This document shows, in pieces, positions 52,210 through 59,552 of a stretch of DNA of 64,000 nt. Numbering within the stretch: position 1 is the first letter of the stretch; each line of letters starts with the position of its first letter. A program made the translations under genes and the position numbers. Location of the stretch: the NCBI RefSeq assembly GCF_016801775.1, contig NZ_CP069004.1:3286001-3350000 (forward strand), read 5' to 3'. The stretch comes from Sulfitobacter mediterraneus. GTDB lineage: Bacteria; Pseudomonadota; Alphaproteobacteria; Rhodobacterales; Rhodobacteraceae. The notes below the pieces were generated by a model. The model saw only the letters and a program-made list of their open reading frames with translations. It did no database searches and was not told the DNA's origin.

Positions 52210-53868
52210 GTGAATATCCTGTTTATCATGTATGACCAGTTGCGGTTCGACTATCTAAGCTGTGCGGGGCATCCGCATTTGCACACGCCAAATTTCGACC
52301 GCGTCGCGGCAATGGGAGTGCGGTTCTCAAACGCCTATGTGCAATCGCCGATCTGCGGTGCCAGTCGGATGTGCTACTACACGGGCCGTTACGCATCGAG
52401 CCATGGCGCCCAATGGAACGGCTTCCCGTTGCGGGTGGGAGAACAGACCATTGGCGATCATCTGCGCAAACTTGGCATGGATTGCTGGCTGATTGGCAAG
52501 ACCCACATGGTGGCGGATGTAGAGGGCATGGCGCGGCTGGGGCTCAGCGCGGACAGCACCATTGGCGCACGGCAGGCCGAATGCGGGTTTGATGCATGGG
52601 TGCGCGATGATGGGCTGTGGGGCGAGGGGCCAGACGGGTTCTATGATGAAAAACGCTCTCCCTATAACGAATTTCTCAAGGGCAAAGGTTATGACAGTGA
52701 AAACCCCTGGGCCGATTATGCCAATGCTGGCATTGACGATGATCAGATTGCTTCGGGCTGGATGTTCCGGAACGCCGACAAGCCCGCCAATATCCGCGAG
52801 GAGGACAGCGAGACCCCATGGCTGACCACCAAGACAATCGAGTTTATCGAGGAACATGACGGCCCTTGGTGCGCCCATGTCAGTTATATCAAGCCGCATT
52901 GGCCCTATATCGTACCCGCGCCTTATCACGATATGTACGGTGCAAACCACGTGCCCCAACCACGCCGCGCCGATGTCGAACGCGAAGATCCGCATCCGGT
53001 GTTCGGGGCCTATATGGAAAACAAGGTCGCCAGCGCGTTTCAGCGCGAAGAGGTGCGGCAAAAGGTGATCCCGGCCTATATGGGGCTGATCAAGCAATGT
53101 GATGACCAGTTGGGGCGTCTGCTCGATCATCTGGAAAACACTGACCGTTTGAAAGACACGATGATTGTGTTGACCTCGGACCATGGTGATTATCTGGGCG
53201 ATCACTGGCTGGGCGAGAAAGATCTGTTTCACGAACAATCGGTGAAAGTGCCGATGATCATCTACGATCCGCGCAGCGTGGCGGATGCCGCGCGGGGCAC
53301 AACCTGCGATGCACTGGTTGAAAGCGTCGACCTGGCCGCGACCTTTGTCGAGGCAGCGGGCGGCAAGGTGCCGGATCACATCATAGAGGGCCGGTCCCTG
53401 ATCCCGTGGTTGCATGGCGAGGTGCCGGACTGGCGCGAATACGCGATCAGCGAATACGATTATTCAGCCACCCCGCAAGCGGTCAAACTGGGCCTGCGGC
53501 CGCGCGATGCACGGCTGTTTATGGTGTTTGATGGCCGCTACAAGCTGATGCACGCCGAGGGCGGCTTCCGCCCGATGTTGTTTGATCTGGAGAACGATCC
53601 GGACGAATTTGATGATCTGGCAAAAGGCGGCAAGCACCACCCGGAGATGGACCGCCTTTATGACATGTTGGCGCAATGGGGACTGCGGATGTCACAAAGG
53701 GTGACACGATCCGAAGACGATATCGAGACCATGCGCGGCAAATCCGGGCGTCGGGGGATCCTGCCGTTTATGTATGACGGCAGTGAAGTGCCGGATGAAT
53801 TGACGGTGAAATATCGCGGCACGGTGCGGCAGGATCACATAAATGGAGAAGTTAAGGGCAAGCGATAG
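52210..53868 (+). CDS. Sulfatase-superfamily hydrolase (arylsulfatase / phosphonate monoesterase-like)
   Basis: A 552-residue alkaline-phosphatase-fold hydrolase without signal peptide, so cytoplasmic. The nucleophile site is C49-G-A-S-R53 in SPICGASRMCYYTGR: a C-x-A-x-R variant of the formylglycine motif C-x-P-x-R. The metal dyad Asp9-Gln10 (MYDQLRFDYL) is as in phosphonate monoester hydrolases, whereas classical arylsulfatases have Asp-Asp; TSDHGDYLGDH gives further metal ligands. GTG 52210 with GGGGGA about 9 bases upstream is taken as start; the frame extends back to 52165. Activity depends on conversion of Cys49 by a formylglycine-generating enzyme, not seen in this window. Confidence 0.85.
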   Translation: MNILFIMYDQLRFDYLSCAGHPHLHTPNFDRVAAMGVRFSNAYVQSPICGASRMCYYTGRYASSHGAQWNGFPLRVGEQTIGDHLRKLGMDCWLIGKTHMVADVEGMARLGLSADSTIGARQAECGFDAWVRDDGLWGEGPDGFYDEKRSPYNEFLKGKGYDSENPWADYANAGIDDDQIASGWMFRNADKPANIREEDSETPWLTTKTIEFIEEHDGPWCAHVSYIKPHWPYIVPAPYHDMYGANHVPQPRRADVEREDPHPVFGAYMENKVASAFQREEVRQKVIPAYMGLIKQCDDQLGRLLDHLENTDRLKDTMIVLTSDHGDYLGDHWLGEKDLFHEQSVKVPMIIYDPRSVADAARGTTCDALVESVDLAATFVEAAGGKVPDHIIEGRSLIPWLHGEVPDWREYAISEYDYSATPQAVKLGLRPRDARLFMVFDGRYKLMHAEGGFRPMLFDLENDPDEFDDLAKGGKHHPEMDRLYDMLAQWGLRMSQRVTRSEDDIETMRGKSGRRGILPFMYDGSEVPDELTVKYRGTVRQDHINGEVKGKR

Positions 53869-53875
53869 GGCGGTA

Positions 53876-53915
53876 CGATTTCTTCAAAGAAATCGGTCCG
53901 AAGTTCTTGAGAACT
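53876..53915. terminator. Two tandem hairpins between convergent genes, probable bidirectional terminator
   Basis: CGATTTCTT / AAGAAATCG with a 2-base centre (53876-53895) is followed by AGTTCT / AGAACT with a 2-base centre (53902-53915). They fill the 54-base gap between the sulfatase-like gene and soxT. The stems are AT-rich, so strength is uncertain. Confidence 0.5.
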
Positions 53916-53922
53916 CCGCGTG

Positions 53923-54978
53923 CTACGCCGGTGGCGCAAATCCCAGGATCAATTGCCGCAGCCCAATCGCAGCACCGGCCAGAATGCACAGCAAGGTAAT
54001 GGGCGCACTATAGGCCAGCACCGAAAAGGCGGAGATGCCTTGGCCTACGCTACATCCAACTGCAACAACCGCGCCCATCCCCATCAAGGCCGCCCCAAAA
54101 AGCTGTCTGCCCAGCTCTCTTGGGTCATCGCAGGCCTCCCAGCGGAAATGCCCCTTGAACAGGCTGCCCAGAAACGCCCCGATCAGCACACCCAGTACGG
54201 AGCCCGTGCCAAAACTGATGGTGTTGCCGGAGGACGTCATGGCATAAAGCATGGTTTCCCCGATGGGGGCGGAAAACGTGTGACTGACCACCGCTGTTGC
54301 GTCAAATCCATGCGCCGCAACCCAGTGTGTGCCCGCCCAGCCTGATACAATCGCCAGACCCACAACAGCGCCCCAGAACACATGGCTGAAAGATTGCCTC
54401 ATCTCGCGGTTCGCCAAAGTCAGCGCCAGTATGACAACGCCAATGGTCATGCCGGCGATGTTTACGGAAAGGCCCGAAAGCGCCGCGAGAGCCTGCGCAT
54501 AGCTGGAGGTGGCCGCCGGGAGCACATCGGTGCCAAAGGCCCAGATGCGCAGGCCCGACAACGGCCCGCCCAAGGTGACATAGGCCGACAGCCCCATCAC
54601 CAGCACAATCAAGAAGGATCGCAGATCACCGCCGCCCAGCCGCGCCAGTGCCCCATAGCCGCAGTTCCCCGCCAGGGCCATGCCATAGCCAAACACCAGA
54701 CCGCCAAATACCGATCCCAGCAGGTTCCAGTCCCGCGTCATGTAAAGGGTGCCGCCCAGATCCAGAAGCCCCAGCGCGGACAAGCCAAAGGTGCCTATCA
54801 CGGCCACGCCAATGGCTATCCCCCACATCCGCAGCCGCAGGGCGCTTTCGCCGTAGTAAAGATCTTCGATTGCGCCGAGGGTGCAAAATCGACCGATGCG
54901 GGCGGCCAACCCCAAAAACACACCACCAACAAGGCCGATCAACGCAACAAGCGTGGGTTCGGAAAAGACATCAAACAT
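53923..54978 (-). CDS. soxT: YeeE/YedE family sulfur-compound transporter of the sox cluster
   Basis: A 351-residue inner-membrane protein with about nine to ten helices. Three cysteines sit where the thiosulfate importer TsuA/YeeE has its relay: Cys32 (RFCTLG), Cys106 (GNCGYGAL) and Cys309 (VGCSVGQG). In Pseudaminobacter a gene of this family, soxT, lies with soxS and soxR and is needed for thiosulfate oxidation; the order T-R-S here matches. It probably moves thiosulfate or another reduced sulfur species to the cytoplasm, perhaps for signalling to SoxR. It starts 47 bases after soxR. Confidence 0.82.
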   Translation of the reverse strand: MFDVFSEPTLVALIGLVGGVFLGLAARIGRFCTLGAIEDLYYGESALRLRMWGIAIGVAVIGTFGLSALGLLDLGGTLYMTRDWNLLGSVFGGLVFGYGMALAGNCGYGALARLGGGDLRSFLIVLVMGLSAYVTLGGPLSGLRIWAFGTDVLPAATSSYAQALAALSGLSVNIAGMTIGVVILALTLANREMRQSFSHVFWGAVVGLAIVSGWAGTHWVAAHGFDATAVVSHTFSAPIGETMLYAMTSSGNTISFGTGSVLGVLIGAFLGSLFKGHFRWEACDDPRELGRQLFGAALMGMGAVVAVGCSVGQGISAFSVLAYSAPITLLCILAGAAIGLRQLILGFAPPA

Positions 54979-55025
54979 GGCTTGGCCCTCTGGTTGCAGT
55001 GGGTCTTGCAGCGCCGCGTCACCGG

Positions 55026-55418
55026 TTATTTTTGGCGGCAGAACAGATCATAGACAACTTCCATGATCTGCTTTGGGCGGTCATCGGTCAGACTGTAGAA
55101 GATGGTTTTGCCTTCGCGGCGCGGTGTCACGAGCCCTTCAAGCCGGAGGCGGGACAATTGCTGGGACACAGCCGCTTGCCGCGCAGACAGCAGCTCTTCC
55201 AATTCGGTCACGGATTTCTCGCCAGAGGCCAGATGGCACAGGATCATCAACCGGCCCTCATGGCTGATCGCCTTGAGAAAGTTTGACGCCCGCATCGCGT
55301 TGGCGGCCATCTTGTCCATGTCTTCGGCGCAGATGTCCTTGTCGAACACGGGCAAGCTGGATGTGCTTGCCGGTTCCGACGGTGTCAGGCCGTCTTGGTG
55401 TGAAACGCTCGTGTCCAT
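55026..55418 (-). CDS. soxR: ArsR-family sulfur-responsive repressor
   Basis: A 130-residue winged-helix regulator unrelated to the redox regulator SoxR of enterobacteria. The DNA-binding part includes ISHEGRLMILCHLASGEKSVT and SARQAAVSQQLSRLR. Cys61 and Cys127 are 66 residues apart, the same spacing as Cys41/Cys107 of SqrR, where persulfide formation cross-links them and releases DNA; a third Cys30 is in the N-terminal extension. It should repress the sox genes until sulfane sulfur appears. ATG 55418 is chosen because GAGG sits 6 bases upstream; ATG 55424 would have none. Confidence 0.88.
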   Translation of the reverse strand: MDTSVSHQDGLTPSEPASTSSLPVFDKDICAEDMDKMAANAMRASNFLKAISHEGRLMILCHLASGEKSVTELEELLSARQAAVSQQLSRLRLEGLVTPRREGKTIFYSLTDDRPKQIMEVVYDLFCRQK

Positions 55419-55426
55419 CGTCATCC

Positions 55427-55795
55427 TCAATTCAATGGCGGGCTGTCGGCTTTTTCCAGCATCTTTTCCAGAAGCCCCCAAAAGAAGTCCTCGCCAGGAT
55501 AGCCTTCGATGCGTGAAATTTCCAGATTATCCTGCATAAGCACAAATGTGGGGGTAAAGCTGAGCCGTCTTGCAAAGGTCAGATCATCGGGCAAGGCCGC
55601 GTGAATATCGATCCGGCGCAGCGGCGCGGACTGACCTTCGGGTGTCTTTGGATAGATATGTGCAATCTCGTCGTTCCACCGGGCGCACCAAACACATCCG
55701 GCTTCTTCCACCATAACCAATGACAACTCGGCCGCCGCCGTGAAGGCAGAGGAAAGCAGCAGAAAAGCAGAAAGTAAGACGCGGCGCAGGAACAT
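55427..55795 (-). CDS. soxS: Periplasmic thioredoxin-like protein SoxS
   Basis: A 122-residue exported protein with signal peptide MFLRRVLLSAFLLLSSAFTAAA. The redox pair Cys34-Val-Trp-Cys37 replaces the usual CGPC, and SFTPTFVLM supplies the cis-Pro loop. In Paracoccus SoxS reductively reactivates SoxY, the carrier of sulfur intermediates. It is first of the minus-strand soxS-R-T group and divergent from soxV across 70 AT-rich bases; soxR follows 8 bases after its stop. Confidence 0.87.
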   Translation of the reverse strand: MFLRRVLLSAFLLLSSAFTAAAELSLVMVEEAGCVWCARWNDEIAHIYPKTPEGQSAPLRRIDIHAALPDDLTFARRLSFTPTFVLMQDNLEISRIEGYPGEDFFWGLLEKMLEKADSPPLN

Positions 55796-55822
55796 GGTAA
55801 ATTGACCTTTGGTAGTAATAAT

Positions 55823-55839
55823 ACATAATATGAATATGT
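55823..55839. promoter_or_regulatory. Inverted repeat in soxS-soxV divergent promoter, possible SoxR site
   Basis: ACATA and TATGT flank 7 bases within the very AT-rich 70-base soxS/soxV intergenic region (55796-55865). Two GAAT half-sites (55832, 55840) lie here, but no perfect ATTC-N8-GAAT. SoxR of Pseudaminobacter binds the equivalent region, so an operator is expected; which bases form it is uncertain. Confidence 0.4.
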
Positions 55840-55865
55840 GAATTACTCAAGGGCGGGTCTGGGTC

Positions 55866-56606
55866 ATGATGGATATTACCTTTGCAGGGGCCTTGATCGC
55901 CGGGCTGTTGTCATTCCTGTCGCCCTGTATCTTGCCGATTGTGCCGTTCTACCTGAGTTATCTGGCGGGCGTTGGCATGAACCAGATCCAGGCAGATGCG
56001 CAAATTGACCGCAGTGTGAGAATACGCGCAGTGTTGGCCGCCTGTTTCTTTGCGGCCGGTGTCATCACCATTTTTATGGGGCTTGGGGCCGTGGCGACAA
56101 CCTTTGGTCAGGCGGTGCGCGAGTACTTTGACATCCTGCGCTGGATAGCGGCGGCAATCATCATCGCGATGGGCCTGCATTTTCTGGGGGTGATCCGCAT
56201 TGGCATCCTCTACCGGCAATTGCGGGCCGATGGCGGGGGCACCTCCAATGTCAGCCTGCTGGGCGCTTATGTGATCGGGCTGGCCTTTGCTTTTGGCTGG
56301 ACGCCCTGCGTGGGTCCGGTGTTGGCGGCGATCCTGTTCACAGCCGCGGGGGCAGATACCGCATCGACCGGCGCGGCGCTGCTTTTTGTTTACGGATTTG
56401 GCATGACCTTGCCTTTTGTCCTTGCGGCGCTGTTCATCGGACCATTCATGCGATGGATGCAAAAATTCCGCCGTCATTTGGGAACGATTGAAAAGCTGAT
56501 GGGCGTTATGCTGATTGTGTTCGGCATCCTGATCGCGACAAACTCGATCAATTACATTGCGCAATGGATGCTGTCGATCGCGCCGGACATCGGCGTATTG
56601 AGATGA
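55866..56606 (+). CDS. soxV: CcdA/DsbD-type membrane thiol transporter SoxV
   Basis: A 246-residue inner-membrane protein with six to seven helices that carries reducing equivalents from cytoplasmic thioredoxin to the periplasm. The reactive cysteines are Cys21 in LSPCILPIVPFYL and Cys148 in FGWTPCVGPVL, as in CcdA. In Paracoccus SoxV feeds SoxW and SoxS. It begins with two consecutive ATG codons; the second is equally possible. soxW follows after 13 bases. Confidence 0.93.
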   Translation: MMDITFAGALIAGLLSFLSPCILPIVPFYLSYLAGVGMNQIQADAQIDRSVRIRAVLAACFFAAGVITIFMGLGAVATTFGQAVREYFDILRWIAAAIIIAMGLHFLGVIRIGILYRQLRADGGGTSNVSLLGAYVIGLAFAFGWTPCVGPVLAAILFTAAGADTASTGAALLFVYGFGMTLPFVLAALFIGPFMRWMQKFRRHLGTIEKLMGVMLIVFGILIATNSINYIAQWMLSIAPDIGVLR

Positions 56607-56619
56607 GGGAGAGTTGATA

Positions 56620-57183
56620 ATGAAACGGATTGCTATTTTGTTTGCCAGCTTGCTGGCCTTGACCCTGCCATTACATGCAGCAGAGCTGGGCGATGACGGG
56701 CTGCACAAAGCACCTTGGATGCGCGACACGTTCAAGGATCTGAGCGAGGATCTGGAAGAGGCCAACGCCGAGGGCAAGCGGCTGGTGGTGATGATCGAAC
56801 AGCGTGGATGCATCTACTGCACCAAGATGCACGAAGAGATCTATCCGCAGCCCGAGATCGCCGATTACATCGCCCGGAATTTCTTTGTTGTGCAGGTGAA
56901 TATGTTTGGCGATGTCGAGGTCACCGATTTTGACGGAGAAACTTTGACGGAGAAGCAGATGGTCCGCAAATGGGGTGTTCTGTTCACGCCGACGATTCTG
57001 TTTTTCCCGGAAAATGTTGAAGGGGGCATGCCCGCTTCCAAGGCGGCGGTGGCGACCATGCCGGGCGCATTTGGTCGCCAAACCACGTTTGACATGTTCA
57101 ACTGGGTCGTTGAAAAGGGCTATGCCGGAGACGAAAGTTTCCAGAAATATCATGCCCGTAAGATCGCCGAACGTGCCGGTTGA
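56620..57183 (+). CDS. soxW: Periplasmic thioredoxin SoxW
   Basis: A 187-residue thioredoxin-fold protein with signal peptide MKRIAILFASLLALTLPLHA. The active site is Cys64-Ile-Tyr-Cys67 (QRGCIYCTKMHEEIY), in the DsbD-linked SoxW/thioredoxin_2 style, and FTPTILFF gives the cis-Pro. It is reduced by SoxV and keeps periplasmic Sox thiols reduced. ATG 56620 follows a GAGGGAGAG stretch; an in-frame TTG six bases earlier is unlikely. Confidence 0.9.
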   Translation: MKRIAILFASLLALTLPLHAAELGDDGLHKAPWMRDTFKDLSEDLEEANAEGKRLVVMIEQRGCIYCTKMHEEIYPQPEIADYIARNFFVVQVNMFGDVEVTDFDGETLTEKQMVRKWGVLFTPTILFFPENVEGGMPASKAAVATMPGAFGRQTTFDMFNWVVEKGYAGDESFQKYHARKIAERAG

Positions 57184-57222
57184 TCGGAAGGGCGCTCAAG
57201 AGATTGGTCGCTCAGATAAAAT

Positions 57223-57240
57223 AATTCATTAAACTGAATT
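57223..57240. promoter_or_regulatory. SoxR operator candidate upstream of soxX
   Basis: AATTCA and TGAATT flank 6 bases, which contains a perfect ATTC-N8-GAAT at 57224-57239. This is the binding pattern reported for the SqrR/BigR sulfide-sensing ArsR repressors. It lies in the 124-base soxW-soxX gap, where SoxR binding has been described in Pseudaminobacter. The soxX promoter is expected here, but no clear -35/-10 pair could be fixed. Confidence 0.72.
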
Positions 57241-57307
57241 TGTTGTTGCGTGATCGGGAAATCGTGCGCTACGGTATACAAAACGCCGTGAAGGCAAGGG
57301 AGGACGC

Positions 57308-57781
57308 ATGAAGATTTTAGGAACTGCAGCCGTGATTGCGGGCATGCTGACAAGCGCGGCACTGGCCGAAGTCGTGGCGCCTACAGCGGTGAAATACGAG
57401 GATGGCACCGTTGCGATGTCATTGTCAGGCGTGGCCGGTGATCCAGTCGAGGGCCGCGACATCGTCGGCAACAAGAAAAAGGGCAACTGCGTGGCCTGTC
57501 ATCAGGTCACCGATCTGAGCGATGTGCCGTTCCACGGTGAGATTGGTCCTGCGCTGGATGGCGCTGGTGATCGCTGGAACGAAGCAGAGCTGCGCGGGAT
57601 CGTGGCCAATGCCAAACTCATGTTCGAAGACACGATGATGCCGGCCTTTTACAAGACCGAGGGCTTCATCCGGCCAGGCAAAGCCTACACAGGCGAGGCG
57701 GCGGACGAGACCTTTGGTCCGGTCCTGACCGCGCAGCAAATCGAAGATGTTGTTGCCTACCTCAAGACACTCAAAGAATAA
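57308..57781 (+). CDS. soxX: Monohaem c-type cytochrome SoxX
   Basis: A 157-residue periplasmic cytochrome with signal peptide ending ALA at residue 20. Haem site Cys61-Val-Ala-Cys-His65; the distal methionine is Met110 or Met111 in DTMMPAFY. With SoxA it forms the SoxAX enzyme that attaches thiosulfate to the SoxY cysteine and releases two electrons. It is separated from soxA by soxYZ, the usual X-Y-Z-A order. GGGAGG is 5 bases before the ATG. Confidence 0.95.
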   Translation: MKILGTAAVIAGMLTSAALAEVVAPTAVKYEDGTVAMSLSGVAGDPVEGRDIVGNKKKGNCVACHQVTDLSDVPFHGEIGPALDGAGDRWNEAELRGIVANAKLMFEDTMMPAFYKTEGFIRPGKAYTGEAADETFGPVLTAQQIEDVVAYLKTLKE

Positions 57782-57817
57782 TTCGCAGGTTCTGCGGACC
57801 AGACTAGGAGATCACTC

Positions 57818-58234
57818 ATGGAATTCACACGACGCAATGCGCTGGCGCTTGGGGCGGGGGCACTTGTTCTCGCGGGTCTTCCGGTCAAGGGCTACGCCGC
57901 GGGCGAAGCCGAGATCGAAGCCTTCACCGGCGGCGCAGCAATGGCCGACACCGGCATTACACTGACCGCGCCCGAGATTGCCGAGAACGGCAACACCGTG
58001 CCAATCGAGGTCGACGCCCCCGGCGCGGTCGAGATTATGGTGCTGGCGCTGGGCAACCCGACACCACCTGTCGCCACCTTTAAATTTGGCAAGCTGGCCG
58101 CCTCGCATCAGGCCTCCACGCGGATCCGCCTTGCGGGCACTCAGGATGTTGTAGCCATCGCCAAGATGGCGGACGGCACATTCGCCAAAGCATCCAGCAC
58201 GGTCAAAGTAACAATCGGCGGCTGCGGCGGCTAA
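57818..58234 (+). CDS. soxY: Sulfur carrier protein SoxY
   Basis: A 138-residue Tat-exported protein (TRRNALALGAGALVLAG signal). The C-terminal swinging arm ends in G-G-C136-G-G; Cys136 carries sulfur intermediates covalently as the substrate travels between SoxAX, SoxB and SoxCD. The body is an immunoglobulin-like fold. It pairs with SoxZ, encoded 20 bases downstream. TAGGAG precedes the ATG. Confidence 0.96.
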   Translation: MEFTRRNALALGAGALVLAGLPVKGYAAGEAEIEAFTGGAAMADTGITLTAPEIAENGNTVPIEVDAPGAVEIMVLALGNPTPPVATFKFGKLAASHQASTRIRLAGTQDVVAIAKMADGTFAKASSTVKVTIGGCGG

Positions 58235-58254
58235 GGCATTAAGGAGAATTTAAC

Positions 58255-58584
58255 ATGGCATCTGGTGTAAAACCCCGCGTCAAAGTCCCCAAGAAAGCGG
58301 CCGCCGGCGAGGCGATCACGATCAAGACTTTGATCAGCCACAAAATGGAATCCGGCCAGCGTAAAGACGATGATGGCAACCCCATTCCGCGGTCCATTAT
58401 CAATCGCTTTACCTGTGACTTTAACGGTGAAAACGTGATTGACGTGACCCTTGAGCCGGCAATCTCGACCAACCCCTATCTTGAATTTCAGGCCACCGTG
58501 CCCGAAGCCGGTGAATTCAAGTTCACCTGGTATGACGATGATGGGTCGATCTACGAAACAAGCAAAAAAATTGCGATCGGCTGA
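58255..58584 (+). CDS. soxZ: Sulfur oxidation protein SoxZ
   Basis: A 109-residue Ig-like protein without signal peptide or cysteine carrier; it is exported bound to SoxY by the Tat route. KVPKKAAAGEAITIKTLISHKMESGQ and the C-terminal FKFTWYDDDGSIYE are typical. It stabilises SoxY and mediates docking of the enzymes. AAGGAG lies 8 bases before the ATG. Confidence 0.96.
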   Translation: MASGVKPRVKVPKKAAAGEAITIKTLISHKMESGQRKDDDGNPIPRSIINRFTCDFNGENVIDVTLEPAISTNPYLEFQATVPEAGEFKFTWYDDDGSIYETSKKIAIG

Positions 58585-58611
58585 GGGGCTGTGTCACTGG
58601 GAGGAACACAT

Positions 58612-59463
58612 ATGAAACGACTGGCACAAATGGCCTGCGCGGTATCGGTGATGGCATTTGGCGGGGCGGCATTTGCCGATCCGGTGGATGACACGCTGAT
58701 CCTGAATGAAGACATCACCATGGTAACGCGGACAGCAGCGCCTGCGCATCTTGAGGACGTCATGGACGAAGTTATATCGGGTTGGCATTTCCGCGGGACA
58801 GAAACCCGCGCGATGCAAGCGGACGATTTCGACAATCCCGGCATGATCTTTGTGGAACAGGCCGAAGAGGTCTGGAACACCGCTGAAGGCTCCGAAGGCA
58901 AGTCCTGTGCAAGCTGCCACAATGAGCCTGAAACGATGGCCGGCGTGCGGGCGGTCTATCCCAAGTGGAACGAAGCGGCGGGTGAGGTGCGCACCCTTGA
59001 GATGCAGATCAACGACTGCCGCGAAAACCGTATGGGCGCGGAAAAGTGGAAGTACACCAAAAGCAAAATGGTCAACATGACCGCGCTCTTGGCATCTGTA
59101 TCTCGCGGCATGCCGATCAATGTCGCCATTGACGGTCCGGCGCAATCCACATGGGAGCAGGGCAAGGAACTCTACTACACCCGCACGGGCCAGTTGGAAC
59201 TGTCTTGCGCAAATTGCCACGAAGACAGCTATGGCAAGATGATCCGCGCCGATCACCTCAGCCAGGGCCAGATCAACGGCTTTCCTGTTTACCGCTTGAA
59301 AAACACCAAGTTGAACGCGGTCCACGCCCGTTTCAAAGGCTGCGTGCGCGACACGCGCGCCGAGACATACAAGCCCGGCTCGCCCGAGTTTATCGCGCTT
59401 GAGCTTTATGTCGCTTCGCGCGGCAATGGTCTGTCCGTCGAAGGACCGTCCATCCGAAACTAA
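58612..59463 (+). CDS. soxA: Dihaem c-type cytochrome SoxA
   Basis: A 283-residue periplasmic protein with a signal peptide ending near Ala22. Two haem sites are present: C99-A-S-C-H103 and C199-A-N-C-H203. Cys136 and Cys244 (KGCVRDTRAE) are the distal cysteine ligands; the second is the persulfide ligand of the active-site haem. This is the dihaem form seen in Paracoccus and Rhodovulum. ATG 58612 follows GGGAGGAA; an in-frame start seven codons earlier is not favoured. A strong hairpin lies 7 bases after the stop. Confidence 0.96.
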   Translation: MKRLAQMACAVSVMAFGGAAFADPVDDTLILNEDITMVTRTAAPAHLEDVMDEVISGWHFRGTETRAMQADDFDNPGMIFVEQAEEVWNTAEGSEGKSCASCHNEPETMAGVRAVYPKWNEAAGEVRTLEMQINDCRENRMGAEKWKYTKSKMVNMTALLASVSRGMPINVAIDGPAQSTWEQGKELYYTRTGQLELSCANCHEDSYGKMIRADHLSQGQINGFPVYRLKNTKLNAVHARFKGCVRDTRAETYKPGSPEFIALELYVASRGNGLSVEGPSIRN

Positions 59464-59470
59464 GACATGA

Positions 59471-59499
59471 CCCCGCGCAGAACGCTGCGCGGGGATTTT
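59471..59499 (+). terminator. Strong stem-loop with short T-run between soxA and soxB
   Basis: Perfect 10-base stem CCCCGCGCAG / CTGCGCGGGG with loop AACG (59481-59484), followed by ATTTTC. It has the form of a Rho-independent terminator, yet lies inside the sox gene set, 7 bases after soxA. It likely attenuates transcription or protects the 3' end of the soxXYZA message. Confidence 0.75.
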
Positions 59500-59552
59500 C
59501 GCATCTATTAAATTCACAAATGCGCATACGTGCGCGTGACTGGAGCCACCCT

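Noticed and set aside
55026..55418. SoxR as the MerR-family superoxide sensor
   Set aside because: The fold is ArsR-type winged helix with no MerR helix or [2Fe-2S] cysteine cluster, and it lies in the sulfur-oxidation cluster.
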